Positions 1-6,345 of a stretch of 7,161 bases of DNA are shown in pieces (position 1 is the stretch's first letter; every line of letters starts with the position of its first letter). Below the pieces are notes generated by a model that was not told where the DNA came from, made no database searches, and saw only the letters and a list, made by a program, of their open reading frames with translations. Location of the stretch: contig JALHUP010000084.1 of the NCBI GenBank assembly GCA_022866585.1, positions 1 through 7,161 on the forward strand. Reading direction: 5' to 3'. This stretch comes from Candidatus Zixiibacteriota bacterium. GTDB lineage: Bacteria; Zixibacteria; MSB-5A5; SM1-73. The translations under genes and the position numbers were made by a program.

Positions 1-264
1 ATAATCAGAAAATATTTAGGACGAAAATACCAAATAACTGCCCTGGACCGCACTACCCCAGAGGTCAAGATGGAGATGAAGAGTGTAAAAATTGATAAAG
101 AGATTATAAATTCAGTATATGATTTCTTATCTTCTTGTGATTTGGTTAAATTTGCCAAATATATGCCTTTGAAAGAAGAAATTGAAAAAGATTGGAACCA
201 GGCATATACAATAGTTAGTATAACAAAAGTTGAAGAGGTAAAGGCTAAAGTTTTGACACCCTAA
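1..264 (+). CDS. C-terminal fragment of a BatD-tail-like protein encoded just upstream of batA (5' truncated)
   Basis: The frame is open from base 1 to a TAA at 262-264, giving 87 residues of a protein whose start lies outside the window; the ATG at 70 is probably internal. The fragment is mostly helical and charged, with the motif SCDLVKFAKY at residues 45-54. It aligns without gaps over about 73 residues to the C-terminal domain of BatD in this window (BatD residues 556-628), including a shared SCD motif followed by a basic residue, F and A. In many Bat clusters a poorly characterised gene lies between the DUF58 gene and batA, and this is most likely that gene. The rest of the protein, presumably a membrane-anchored N-terminal part, cannot be seen. 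The function is unknown; a role as a partner of the BatA/BatB complex is inferred from position and the shared domain only. Confidence 0.75.
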   Translation: MIRKYLGRKYQITALDRTTPEVKMEMKSVKIDKEIINSVYDFLSSCDLVKFAKYMPLKEEIEKDWNQAYTIVSITKVEEVKAKVLTP

Positions 265-359
265 TAAGCTTATCTTCTCTCCTATGGAGGATTTTACGTA
301 GGGGAGACCCTTGTGATCTCCTGTAACGAATATTTAACATAATTCGGTCAATAAGAGAT
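265..359 (+). other. Spacer before batA with competing short inverted repeats
   Basis: This 95-base gap holds alternating complementary blocks: TCTCC at 278-282, GGAG at 286-289, GGAGA at 303-307 and TCTCC at 317-321. CTCC 279-282 can pair with GGAG 286-289 across a 3-base loop, and GGAGA 303-307 with TCTCC 317-321 across a 9-base loop. Alternatively 278-282 can pair with 303-307. The stems are only 4-5 base pairs and no T tract follows, so this is not a convincing terminator. No good promoter was found. The ribosome site for batA is weak: an AAGAG at 353-357 lies almost on top of the ATG. Confidence 0.3.
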
Positions 360-1352
360 ATGTTTAGATTTAGAGATCCCATATTCTTGTTTTTTATCGT
401 TGTTGCTATCGGGCTATTGGTTTATTATTTCAAGGTCAAAAAAACTAAAGCCGCCACCATAAGATATTCCGACATAGGTTTAGTCAGGAGACTTAAACCT
501 TCCTTTCGTCTGAAAGAGAGACATTTAATTCCGGTCTTGAGATCGATGGCGATCATCTTTTTGGCTTTGGCTTTAGCCCGACCTCAGGCTGGCAGAAAAG
601 GGGAAGAGATCTCATCCCAGGGGATCGACATCATGTTGGTTTTAGACATTTCTGGAAGCATGCGAGCCGAGGATTTCAAGCCTGAAAACCGACTGTATGT
701 GGCTAAACAGGTGATAAAAGATTTCATCAAAACAAGACAGGGTGATCGGATAGGACTGGTGGTTTTCTCCAGACAAAGCTTCACCCAATGCCCATTAACC
801 TTAGATTATGGAGTTTTATTAAATTTTCTGGATAAGGTCGATTTCGGAATGATTGAGGATGGCACCGCCATCGGATTGTCTCTTGCCAATGCAGTTAATC
901 GCTTGAGGGAAAGTGATGCCAAAAGCAAGGTGATTATTCTCCTCTCTGATGGTAGAAACAATGCGGGTGAGATAGACCCCCTCACCGCCGCACAGGTGGC
1001 AAAGACGATGAACGTCAAGATCTATACCGTAGGAGCGGGAAAGCCGGGAAATGCCCCTTATCCTATCGACGATCCGATCTTCGGCAGAAGATACATCTAT
1101 ATAGAAAATGAAATTGACGAATCTACCTTAAACCAGATAGCCCAGATCACCGGTGGAGAATATTTCCGCGCTAAAGATGAGAGGGCACTTGCCCAAATCT
1201 ACAAACAGATAAGTGTGATGGAGAAGACCGAGATTAAAGTTAAGGAATATTTACAGTATAATGAACTTTTCACTAAATTCGCCATTGTGGGATTTTTCTT
1301 TTTGGTCATAGAAATCGTCTTGGCAAATACCAGATACCGAAAGATCCCGTAA
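360..1352 (+). CDS. batA: BatA, membrane-anchored von Willebrand factor A protein
   Basis: The 330-residue product fits the usual BatA size and layout. A membrane helix lies at residues 7-24 and a second at about 58-72, followed by the family motif ARPQ (73-76). A VWA domain spans about 88-285 and a C-terminal helix about 304-322. The metal-ion adhesion site looks complete: D96-x-S98-x-S100 (DISGSM), T169 in DGTAIG and D197 in LLSDG. The VWA domain should bind a divalent cation and a protein partner on the periplasmic side, anchored by the flanking helices. BatA is thought to form a complex with BatB and the other Bat proteins, served by a MoxR ATPase. The ATG at 360 gives the normal family beginning, MFRFRDPIFL; an in-frame TAA at 324-326 rules out a much longer form. 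The name comes from oxygen tolerance in Bacteroides fragilis, but the molecular role is not settled. Confidence 0.93.
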   Translation: MFRFRDPIFLFFIVVAIGLLVYYFKVKKTKAATIRYSDIGLVRRLKPSFRLKERHLIPVLRSMAIIFLALALARPQAGRKGEEISSQGIDIMLVLDISGSMRAEDFKPENRLYVAKQVIKDFIKTRQGDRIGLVVFSRQSFTQCPLTLDYGVLLNFLDKVDFGMIEDGTAIGLSLANAVNRLRESDAKSKVIILLSDGRNNAGEIDPLTAAQVAKTMNVKIYTVGAGKPGNAPYPIDDPIFGRRYIYIENEIDESTLNQIAQITGGEYFRAKDERALAQIYKQISVMEKTEIKVKEYLQYNELFTKFAIVGFFFLVIEIVLANTRYRKIP

Positions 1353-1364
1353 GTTTTTAGGCAA

Positions 1365-1388
1365 GCGTCAGAACAGAGGTTCTGACGC
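1365..1388 (+). repeat. Perfect 10-bp hairpin (left side of the batA-batB spacer)
   Basis: The arm GCGTCAGAAC at 1365-1374 is perfectly complementary to GTTCTGACGC at 1379-1388, with the 4-base loop AGAG. It begins 12 bases after the batA stop codon. A CGATGAG sequence follows rather than a T run, so it is more likely a REP-type hairpin or an mRNA-stabilising structure than a terminator. Confidence 0.75.
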
Positions 1389-1432
1389 CTCGATGAGATT
1401 AAGAGTAGCTTTCGAGGCTTGTTTAACGGTAA

Positions 1433-1541
1433 CGAAGCTCGTTTCGATGCTCGAAATTCGGGGTTTGAAGCCCGAAATTATAATCGAAAGCAAAACCTTC
1501 GAGCATCGAAATCCGTAAGCCGAACTTCGATACGAGCTTCG
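1433..1541 (+). repeat. Nested palindromic core of the batA-batB spacer
   Basis: Three stems stack inside each other. The outer arm CGAAGCTCGT (1433-1442) pairs with ACGAGCTTCG (1532-1541). The middle arm TTTCGATGCTCGAA (1442-1455) pairs perfectly over 14 bp with 1498-1511. An inner hairpin pairs TTCGGG (1457-1462) with CCCGAA (1471-1476) across an 8-base loop. The 20 bases at 1512-1531 form a bulge on the 3' side, and 1477-1497 is unpaired or forms alternative stems. This could fold as a long cruciform in DNA or as structured RNA in the batA-batB transcript. Confidence 0.75.
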
Positions 1542-1573
1542 CCAACGACAAACGATGGACGCTATTCATGAGA

Positions 1574-1599
1574 GCTGTCAGATCCCCTGATCTGACAGC
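1574..1599 (+). repeat. Perfect 11-bp hairpin just before batB
   Basis: The arm GCTGTCAGATC at 1574-1584 is perfectly complementary to GATCTGACAGC at 1589-1599, with the loop CCCT. It shares the core GTCAGA with the hairpin at 1365-1388, and its loop is identical to that of the hairpin at 6474-6497. A purine-rich GAAGGAGA follows at 1601-1608. No T tract is present. Confidence 0.75.
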
Positions 1600-1628
1600 A
1601 GAAGGAGACATCACTAACAGATACTCAC

Positions 1629-2672
1629 ATGAGAATTGCCCAGATTAATTTCATATATTTATTGTTGGTTTTGCTTCCTCTTTTGGTCGTCTTTTACTGG
1701 TTTGTCTTCCGCATGAAGAGAAAGGCTAAAGCGAGGTTTGGAAACTTGGCTTTGATTGAAAAGCTTTCCCTCTCATTCAGCCCGAAAAAACGTAGATGGA
1801 AGGTGGCTTTGATACTTTTGGGCACTTTCTTTCTTCTATTCTCTTTAGCCCGACCTCAGCTGGGAACCAAGTTAACCCTGATGAAGAGGGAAGGTGTGGA
1901 TATAATCATCGCTATGGATGTTTCTTTTTCCATGATGGCTGAGGATATTAAACCCAATCGTCTGGAAAAAGCTAAGCAGGAGGTGAACGGACTTTTAAGC
2001 CGCATGCAGGGAGATAGGGTGGGGTTGGTGGCTTTCGCCGGGGTTGCCTTTATCCAGTGTCCATTGACCTTGGACTATTCCGCCGCAAAAATGTTTCTGG
2101 ATATAATCGACGTTAGCCTTATTCCCCAGCCGGGAACAGCCATCGGAGATGCCATCCGAACTTCAATTCAGGCTTTTAATCAAAAGGAGAGAAAATATAA
2201 GGTCTTGATACTTTTGACCGATGGGGAGGATCATGATTCAGATCCTTTGGGTGCCGCCGAAGAGGCTTCTAAGGAGGGAATAAGAATTTACACCATCGGC
2301 ATTGGATCGACGCAGGGTGAACCGATACCCTTAAGAGATAACCAGGGTCAGGTGACCGGATTTAAAAAGGATCAAGAGGGAAGTGTGGTGGTCAGTAAGT
2401 TAGATGAAGTGACTTTACAAAAAATCGCCTTGACCACCGGTGGAAAATATTATCATGCCACCTCGGGAGAGATGGAGCTGGATAAAATTTATGATGAAAT
2501 CTCCAAGATGGAAAAGAAAGAGTTAGAAGGAAAACTTATGACCCAGTATGAGGACCGATATCAATATTTTCTTTTTATTTCTTTAATTTTCCTAACCATC
2601 GAATTCCTTCTATCTGAAAGAAGGAGCCGAAAAGCGGTGGACAGGTTAAAAGCAAAAGCCGAAGGCAAATGA
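1629..2672 (+). CDS. batB: BatB, membrane-anchored von Willebrand factor A protein
   Basis: The 347-residue product is a paralogue of BatA with the same plan: helices at about 9-27 and 57-73, the motif ARPQ at 74-77, a VWA domain over about 88-295, and a C-terminal helix at 311-328 followed by a basic tail. The MIDAS residues are D97-x-S99-x-S101 (DVSFSM), T170 in PGTAIGD and D198 in LLTDGED. The DGEDHDSDP segment after the third MIDAS residue is typical of BatB and distinguishes it from BatA. It probably works with BatA as a membrane-bound VWA pair in the Bat complex. The ATG at 1629 gives the expected family start just before the first helix. The only clear purine-rich ribosome site, GAAGGAGA at 1601-1608, is about 20 bases upstream, farther than usual, so translation may be weak. 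The 276-base repeat-filled gap before it is also unusual. Confidence 0.93.
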   Translation: MRIAQINFIYLLLVLLPLLVVFYWFVFRMKRKAKARFGNLALIEKLSLSFSPKKRRWKVALILLGTFFLLFSLARPQLGTKLTLMKREGVDIIIAMDVSFSMMAEDIKPNRLEKAKQEVNGLLSRMQGDRVGLVAFAGVAFIQCPLTLDYSAAKMFLDIIDVSLIPQPGTAIGDAIRTSIQAFNQKERKYKVLILLTDGEDHDSDPLGAAEEASKEGIRIYTIGIGSTQGEPIPLRDNQGQVTGFKKDQEGSVVVSKLDEVTLQKIALTTGGKYYHATSGEMELDKIYDEISKMEKKELEGKLMTQYEDRYQYFLFISLIFLTIEFLLSERRSRKAVDRLKAKAEGK

Positions 2673-2734
2673 GGCGTCATTTAACTTTTAAGCTGGAGCC
2701 GACTGGGTAATATAAACCAAAATATTCTGTAATT

Positions 2735-2787
2735 GTAGTTGCTCAATTCATTGAGCAATCCCTATGCTCGATAAATCGAGCAACTAC
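2735..2787 (+). repeat. Double-hairpin palindromic element upstream of batC
   Basis: Outer arms GTAGTTGCTC (2735-2744) and GAGCAACTAC (2778-2787) are perfect 10-bp inverted repeats. Two hairpins sit within this span. TTGCTCAA (2739-2746) pairs with TTGAGCAA (2751-2758) across the loop TTCA, and TGCTCGAT (2765-2772) pairs with ATCGAGCA (2775-2782). The two hairpins and the outer pairing are mutually exclusive, as in REP-pair or BIME-like elements. The element contains the ATG at 2764, which otherwise looks like the batC start. It stops just before the batC ribosome site, and no T tract follows. Confidence 0.75.
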
Positions 2788-2793
2788 GAAAAA

Positions 2794-2800
2794 GAGGTGA
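2794..2800 (+). promoter_or_regulatory. Strong ribosome binding site that places the batC start at TTG 2806
   Basis: GAGGTGA at 2794-2800 matches seven bases of the anti-Shine-Dalgarno complement and lies 5 bases before TTG at 2806. The competing ATG at 2764 lies inside a palindromic repeat and has no such site. Confidence 0.7.
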
Positions 2801-2805
2801 CTGGT

Positions 2806-3591
2806 TTGAGAAAAGCATATATTTTATTGATTGTTACGATGGCGATCACTTGGGCAAATCTTGCCTGGGCGGATTCTTTTTCCTCTTTGAACAAAAAGGG
2901 GAATAAAACTTATAAAGAAGGGGAAGAACTTTTACTCAAAGGGGAGAAGAATAAAGCTTCGGATGCCTATGAACAAGCATTAAAATATTATCGGGATGCA
3001 GAGATCGAAAAACCTGAATCGCCAGAGCTTTCCTATAACATGGCAAATGTGATGTATCAACAAGAGAAATATCAGGATGCCTTGGAGAAATATTATAAAG
3101 GCTTAAGCACGGATGTGCCGAAAAACCAGGCGGCAATATATTACAATATGGGCAATGCCTTATATCGATCAGGCAAATATCCGGAGGCGATTCAGGCTTA
3201 TCAAAAGTGCTTGGATATAACCCCAGATGATGAAGATGCCAAATACAACATAGAGTTCGTAAGAAAGAAAATGAAAGAAATGTTGGATAAGGAAAAGCAA
3301 AGACAACAGCAACAACAAAACCAACAGGAACAGAAGCAACAACAACAAAACCAACAACAGGAACAGAAACAAAAACAACAGCAGATGCAACAGCAAGAAC
3401 AACAAGCTCAGTCGCAAGAGGAACAAAAAAAGCAAGAGGAGAAGCAACAACAAATGCAACCGAAAGAGGGCATGACTAAACAGGATGCAGAAAGAATTTT
3501 GAATGCATTAAAAGACCAAGAGAAGGATATACAAAAGAAACAAAAAAGACTTACTCAAACAACAGGAAGAAGAGGAGGAAAGGACTGGTAG
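2806..3591 (+). CDS. batC: BatC, exported TPR protein with a glutamine-rich region
   Basis: Starting from TTG 2806 gives 261 residues with a classical signal peptide: basic n-region MRKAY, a hydrophobic core, and cleavage likely after LAWA at residue 22. TPR-like helical repeats follow at about 30-66, 73-106 and 107-140, with the signature YYNMGNALYRSGKYPEAIQA at 112-131. Residues 165-218 are a glutamine-rich, probably disordered stretch. The conserved BatC tail includes MTKQDAERILNALKDQEK (223-240) and ends in KDW. The protein should act in the periplasm as a scaffold for the BatA/BatB VWA proteins. The ATG at 2764 would add 14 residues encoded by a hairpin repeat, so the TTG is preferred. 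The stop is TAG, 6 bases before the first possible batD start, so the two genes are surely co-transcribed. Confidence is high for identity and moderate for the exact start. Confidence 0.88.
   Translation: MRKAYILLIVTMAITWANLAWADSFSSLNKKGNKTYKEGEELLLKGEKNKASDAYEQALKYYRDAEIEKPESPELSYNMANVMYQQEKYQDALEKYYKGLSTDVPKNQAAIYYNMGNALYRSGKYPEAIQAYQKCLDITPDDEDAKYNIEFVRKKMKEMLDKEKQRQQQQQNQQEQKQQQQNQQQEQKQKQQQMQQQEQQAQSQEEQKKQEEKQQQMQPKEGMTKQDAERILNALKDQEKDIQKKQKRLTQTTGRRGGKDW
3298..3465 (+). repeat. CAA/CAG-rich glutamine tract within batC
   Basis: This stretch encodes a run dominated by Q with some E, K, N and M. An 11-residue unit is present twice in near-identical form: residues 167-177 (QQQQQNQQEQK) and 178-188 (QQQQNQQQEQK), a 33-base period. 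Glutamine- or charge-rich linkers are common in BatC proteins between the TPR part and the conserved tail. The tract is prone to slippage, so length variation between strains would be expected. Confidence 0.8.
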
Positions 3592-3597
3592 AGGGAG

Positions 3598-5496
3598 ATG
3601 AGTGGCAAAGGCAGCAAAGAGTGTTCAGCGATCAGTGAACAGTGGATGGGGGAGAGGAAGCGGCGGACGGCGGACCGTGGACGGCGGACAGTGTTTCTCA
3701 TTTTAGCCGTCAGTTTCTTTTTGCTTCTGCTTTTAAACCAACCTTCCTTTTCACAGGACATTAGTTTCAACGCAGGTGTGGACAAAACTGAGGTGGGGTT
3801 GGATGATCAAATCACCTTAACCATCTCCGTATCCGGAAATGTGAAATCCATTCCTCAGCCTAAACTACCATCTTTAGAAGGCTTTACCGTTTACTCCGCA
3901 GGAAGATCTCAGAATTTCACCTATTCCGGTGGAAAGATTTCTTCATCCGTGACCTTCAATTACATTTTAGCTCCCAGAAAAGCCGGGAAATTTACCATCG
4001 GGCAGGCGGAGATAGTCTTGGATGGAAAAACTTACAGGACCAATCCGATAGAGGTTACTGTAACTAGTGGAGCAAAGCCAGAAGCGGCTCCCACTCCTTC
4101 ATCTAAAGAATCGGTTCAAAGAACAGAGCTACAGGGAAAAGACCTTTTTATAGAAACGGTGGTGGATAAGAAAAAAGCTTATGTAAACGAGCAGGTCACC
4201 TTGACCTTAAGGTTTTATCAAGGGGTGAGGTTATTTAATAATCCCCAATATTCGCCCCCCTCCTTGACCGGTTTTTGGGCAGAAGACTTGCCTCCCCGAA
4301 AGCAATATTACAAAGTCATAAATGGTAGACAATATTTTGTCCAGGAGCTGAAGACTGCTCTTTTCCCCACTGCGGCTGGGAAACAGACAATTGGACCAGC
4401 CGAGCTTAAATGCACGGTAGAGGATTTGGACCAATTCTCCACGAGAGATCCATTTGGAATGCTAAATCGGGATCTAATGAGCCTTTTCCGACAGGGGAAG
4501 CCGCAGGTTTTAAGATCAAAACCGATCGAGATCGAAGTTCTGCCGCTTCCGGAGATGGGCAAACCACAGAATTTTAAAGGAACAGTGGGCGATTTCAAGC
4601 TAACGGTTGGCGTGGATAAAAGAGAGGTGGAGGTGGGTCAGCCCATCACTTTGAAGATGAAGATAAATGGAGCAGGAAACATAAAATCGGTGGAAGAACC
4701 AGCCATTCCCGAGTTAAAAGATTTTCGCATTTATAACTCCGGCAGCTCTGAAAATGTTTCCAAAGATAACTATCTGGTCGGGGGAGCCAAAACCTATGAA
4801 GAGGTCTTGATTCCCAAAGTTCAGGGCAAATACACTGTCCCTTCTTTGGAGTTTTCTTTTTTTGATTCCAAAAACAAAAGTTACCAAACTTTAAGATCAG
4901 AGCCAATCCTGGTCACTGCTCTTCCCGGAGCACAAGCCTATCCTACTGAGATAGCACAGCTTTCCAAACAGGAGATTGGAGTTACGGCCAAGGACATCCG
5001 TTATATCAAAATCTCCGCAAGCGAGTTGAAGAATCAAAGAGGCAATCTATATAAAAATCCACTATTCTTATTTTTTCAATTGATTCCTCTTTTGGCTTTT
5101 GCCATTTCATGGAGATACCAAAGGCAAAGGGAGAAACTAAACTCAGACATCGGATATGCACGCTTGAGGCGGGCACATAAATTAGCCAAAAAGAGATTAG
5201 GACAGGCCCAGAAGCTTTCTTCCCCGGAGAAGTCGAAAGAATTTTATGGTGAGGTAGCCAAAGCTCTGATTGGTTACGTGGGAGATAAGCTCAATCTTCC
5301 TGCCCACGGCTTAACCAAAGACAGAATCGAATTTGAGCTTTCCAATAGGGGAGTTGAAAAAGAAAAGATTGACCATCTTTTGAAGCTTTTGGATTCTTGT
5401 GACTATGCCCGATTTGCTCCTGGCTCATCCGAAGTGACGGAGATGAAAAGTTATTTGGAGTTAGTGGAAAAGGCGATTGTGGAATTAGAGAAATGA
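3598..5496 (+). CDS. batD: BatD, exported membrane-anchored protein of the Bat complex
   Basis: The 632-residue frame matches the BatD family. A hydrophobic signal segment lies at about 32-53 (ending SFSQ). Beta-rich, immunoglobulin-like segments follow at about 54-156, 183-315 and 331-440. The first and third are visibly repeated: DKTEVGLDDQITL (62-74) corresponds to DKREVEVGQPITL (340-352), each followed by an NxKS motif. A membrane helix is at about 486-504, then a basic cytoplasmic helical domain (515-630) containing SCDYARFA at 600-607. The bulk would sit in the periplasm and may hold together the VWA and TPR partners; its exact role is unknown. The ATG at 3598 is the first possible start, but residues 1-31 come from heptamer-repeat DNA and look non-native. 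ATG 3646 (residue 17) or GTG 3691 (residue 32) may be the true start; the former keeps a basic n-region. The last four bases overlap batE. Confidence 0.9.
   Translation: MSGKGSKECSAISEQWMGERKRRTADRGRRTVFLILAVSFFLLLLLNQPSFSQDISFNAGVDKTEVGLDDQITLTISVSGNVKSIPQPKLPSLEGFTVYSAGRSQNFTYSGGKISSSVTFNYILAPRKAGKFTIGQAEIVLDGKTYRTNPIEVTVTSGAKPEAAPTPSSKESVQRTELQGKDLFIETVVDKKKAYVNEQVTLTLRFYQGVRLFNNPQYSPPSLTGFWAEDLPPRKQYYKVINGRQYFVQELKTALFPTAAGKQTIGPAELKCTVEDLDQFSTRDPFGMLNRDLMSLFRQGKPQVLRSKPIEIEVLPLPEMGKPQNFKGTVGDFKLTVGVDKREVEVGQPITLKMKINGAGNIKSVEEPAIPELKDFRIYNSGSSENVSKDNYLVGGAKTYEEVLIPKVQGKYTVPSLEFSFFDSKNKSYQTLRSEPILVTALPGAQAYPTEIAQLSKQEIGVTAKDIRYIKISASELKNQRGNLYKNPLFLFFQLIPLLAFAISWRYQRQREKLNSDIGYARLRRAHKLAKKRLGQAQKLSSPEKSKEFYGEVAKALIGYVGDKLNLPAHGLTKDRIEFELSNRGVEKEKIDHLLKLLDSCDYARFAPGSSEVTEMKSYLELVEKAIVELEK
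3662..3689 (+). repeat. Tandem heptamer repeat at the 5' end of batD
   Basis: Four consecutive 7-base units occur: GGCGGAC (3662-3668), GGCGGAC (3669-3675), CGTGGAC (3676-3682) and GGCGGAC (3683-3689). They are more GC-rich than the surrounding sequence and encode an arginine-rich stretch immediately before the signal-peptide core. The preceding bases have similar GTGAACAGTGG character. Such heptamers resemble short tandem repeats that are usually intergenic, which suggests that they lie in or have invaded the batD leader. Confidence 0.7.
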
Positions 5497-6251
5497 GAAA
5501 ACGAATTGCAATTTTAGGGTCAATCATCATTTTATTTTTCCTGTCTCAAGCGCAAGCTGATATAGAGTCAGCCACAGCTCTTTTCCAGAAAGGGAATGAA
5601 AGCTACGAGGCGGGAAATTTCGATCAGGCTATAGAGGAATATCAAAAAATTGTTAATCTGGGAATAAAAAATTCCAAAGTATTCTACAATTTGGGCAATG
5701 CCTATTTTCGAAAAAATCAACTGGGAAAGGCAATTTTGAATTACCGGAAGGCGTTAGCTTTGGAACCCAGAGATGAGGATAGCATGGCTAATCTTGCCTT
5801 TGTCAAACTTTTCACCTTGGATAAAATTGAAGAACAAAAGGTCAATCCCTTATCCAATTTGGTGCATTGGTTTGTTAATCTCTTTAGTCTGGATGAGCTG
5901 ACCATTTTTGTTTCCCTTTCTTATTGTCTCTCCTTCGTTTTTGGAATCCTGATTCTTTTCAGAAGAAAAAGAAGAGACTTGCTTTTGGGCTTGAGCATAA
6001 TGCTTTTTATCTTCGTTGTTTCTTCCTCTTCTTTAGCTACTAAACTTCACTTTGATTCGGCAAAGAATGGCGTTCTTATTGCTCCTCAGGCGGAAGTGAG
6101 AAGCGGACCGGGAAGTGATTATACCCTACAATTCACCGGCCACGAGGGCTTGGAATTTCAGATAAATGAACAGGCGGAAGGTTGGTATCGTATCTCTCTG
6201 CCAAATGGAGTTAAAGGCTGGATCCCCAAAGACGCCGTGGAAATAATCTGA
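5493..6251 (+). CDS. batE: BatE, TPR and SH3-like domain membrane protein
   Basis: The 252-residue product begins with a signal peptide (basic MRKR, hydrophobic core, cleavage likely near QAQA at 19-22). Two TPRs follow at about 27-60 and 62-95, with the signature FYNLGNAYFRKNQLGKAI at 64-81. Two membrane helices lie at about 134-156 and 162-182. A C-terminal bacterial SH3-like domain covers about 190-252, recognisable from EVRSGPG (201-207), WYRI (231-234) and GWIPKDAV (242-249). This order matches BatE. The TPRs resemble those of BatC in the same cluster. SH3-like domains of this type often contact peptidoglycan or proteins, so BatE may tie the Bat complex to the cell wall; that is inference. 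The start overlaps the batD stop as ATGA at 5493-5496, indicating translational coupling. It is the last gene of the cluster. Confidence 0.9.
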   Translation: MRKRIAILGSIIILFFLSQAQADIESATALFQKGNESYEAGNFDQAIEEYQKIVNLGIKNSKVFYNLGNAYFRKNQLGKAILNYRKALALEPRDEDSMANLAFVKLFTLDKIEEQKVNPLSNLVHWFVNLFSLDELTIFVSLSYCLSFVFGILILFRRKRRDLLLGLSIMLFIFVVSSSSLATKLHFDSAKNGVLIAPQAEVRSGPGSDYTLQFTGHEGLEFQINEQAEGWYRISLPNGVKGWIPKDAVEII

Positions 6252-6270
6252 AGCAGTCACCATGAGAAAT

Positions 6271-6298
6271 CCCCCTTTTTTAAGAGGGGACAAAGGGG
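6271..6298 (+). repeat. CCCCTTT/AAAGGGG inverted repeat after batE
   Basis: CCCCTTT at 6272-6278 is perfectly complementary to AAAGGGG at 6292-6298, with 13 bases between them. An alternative, imperfect fold pairs the C run with GGGG at 6286-6289. It lies 20 bases after the batE stop and could help end the transcript, but the sequence after it is AATTAAAAAC rather than a T run. It resembles a commonly dispersed C-run/G-run intergenic repeat. Confidence 0.45.
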
Positions 6299-6345
6299 AA
6301 TTAAAAACACATTTGCTCCCCATGCAAGTTAACTTTTTTGTTCTC

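Larger units (their letters stand above)
1353..1628 (+). repeat. Inverted-repeat-rich spacer between batA and batB
   Basis: This 276-base gap separates two genes that are usually close together. It consists mostly of nested inverted repeats: a perfect 10-bp hairpin at 1365-1388, a nested palindromic core at 1433-1541, and a perfect 11-bp hairpin at 1574-1599. Shorter alternative pairings also exist, such as GCCTCGA 1387-1393 with TCGAGGC 1412-1418, and GCTTTCGA 1408-1415 with TCGAAAGC 1484-1491. No stem is followed by a T tract, so intrinsic termination is unlikely. I see no believable gene; the short reverse-strand open frame across it is a by-product of TTCGA-rich repeats. It looks like a small non-autonomous repeat element or REP-like cluster, but copies elsewhere in the genome cannot be examined here. 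Confidence 0.7.

Noticed and set aside
311..343. Promoter before batA (TTGTGA with TAACAT or CATAAT)
   Set aside because: The matches are partial and the better -10 has a 21-base spacer; the cluster is probably transcribed from farther upstream.
1365..1599. CRISPR-like repeats in the batA-batB spacer
   Set aside because: The repeats are inverted and of different sequence, with no regular spacer-repeat period.
1423..1614. Reverse-strand open frame across the batA-batB spacer
   Set aside because: It is produced by TTCGA-rich palindromes, lacks any family resemblance and has no ribosome site that I could see.
3169..3459. Leucine-rich reverse-strand open frame opposite the glutamine tract
   Set aside because: It is the complement of the CAA/CAG run in batC; a poly-leucine product with no domain is an artefact.
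3530..3591. Possible frameshift at the C-terminus of BatC
   Set aside because: Other frames give charged low-complexity peptides, but the called frame ends in the expected GKDW, so no frameshift is needed.
3589..3600. batC and batD are in the same frame, separated by one TAG, so stop readthrough (or pyrrolysine insertion) could fuse them
   Set aside because: The BatC tail ends in the family-typical KDW immediately before the TAG, and BatD has its own signal peptide; the shared frame is most likely chance.
6326..6339. AAGTTAACTT followed by T residues as a terminator for batE
   Set aside because: The palindrome has no loop and is AT-rich, so it would not form a stable terminator hairpin.
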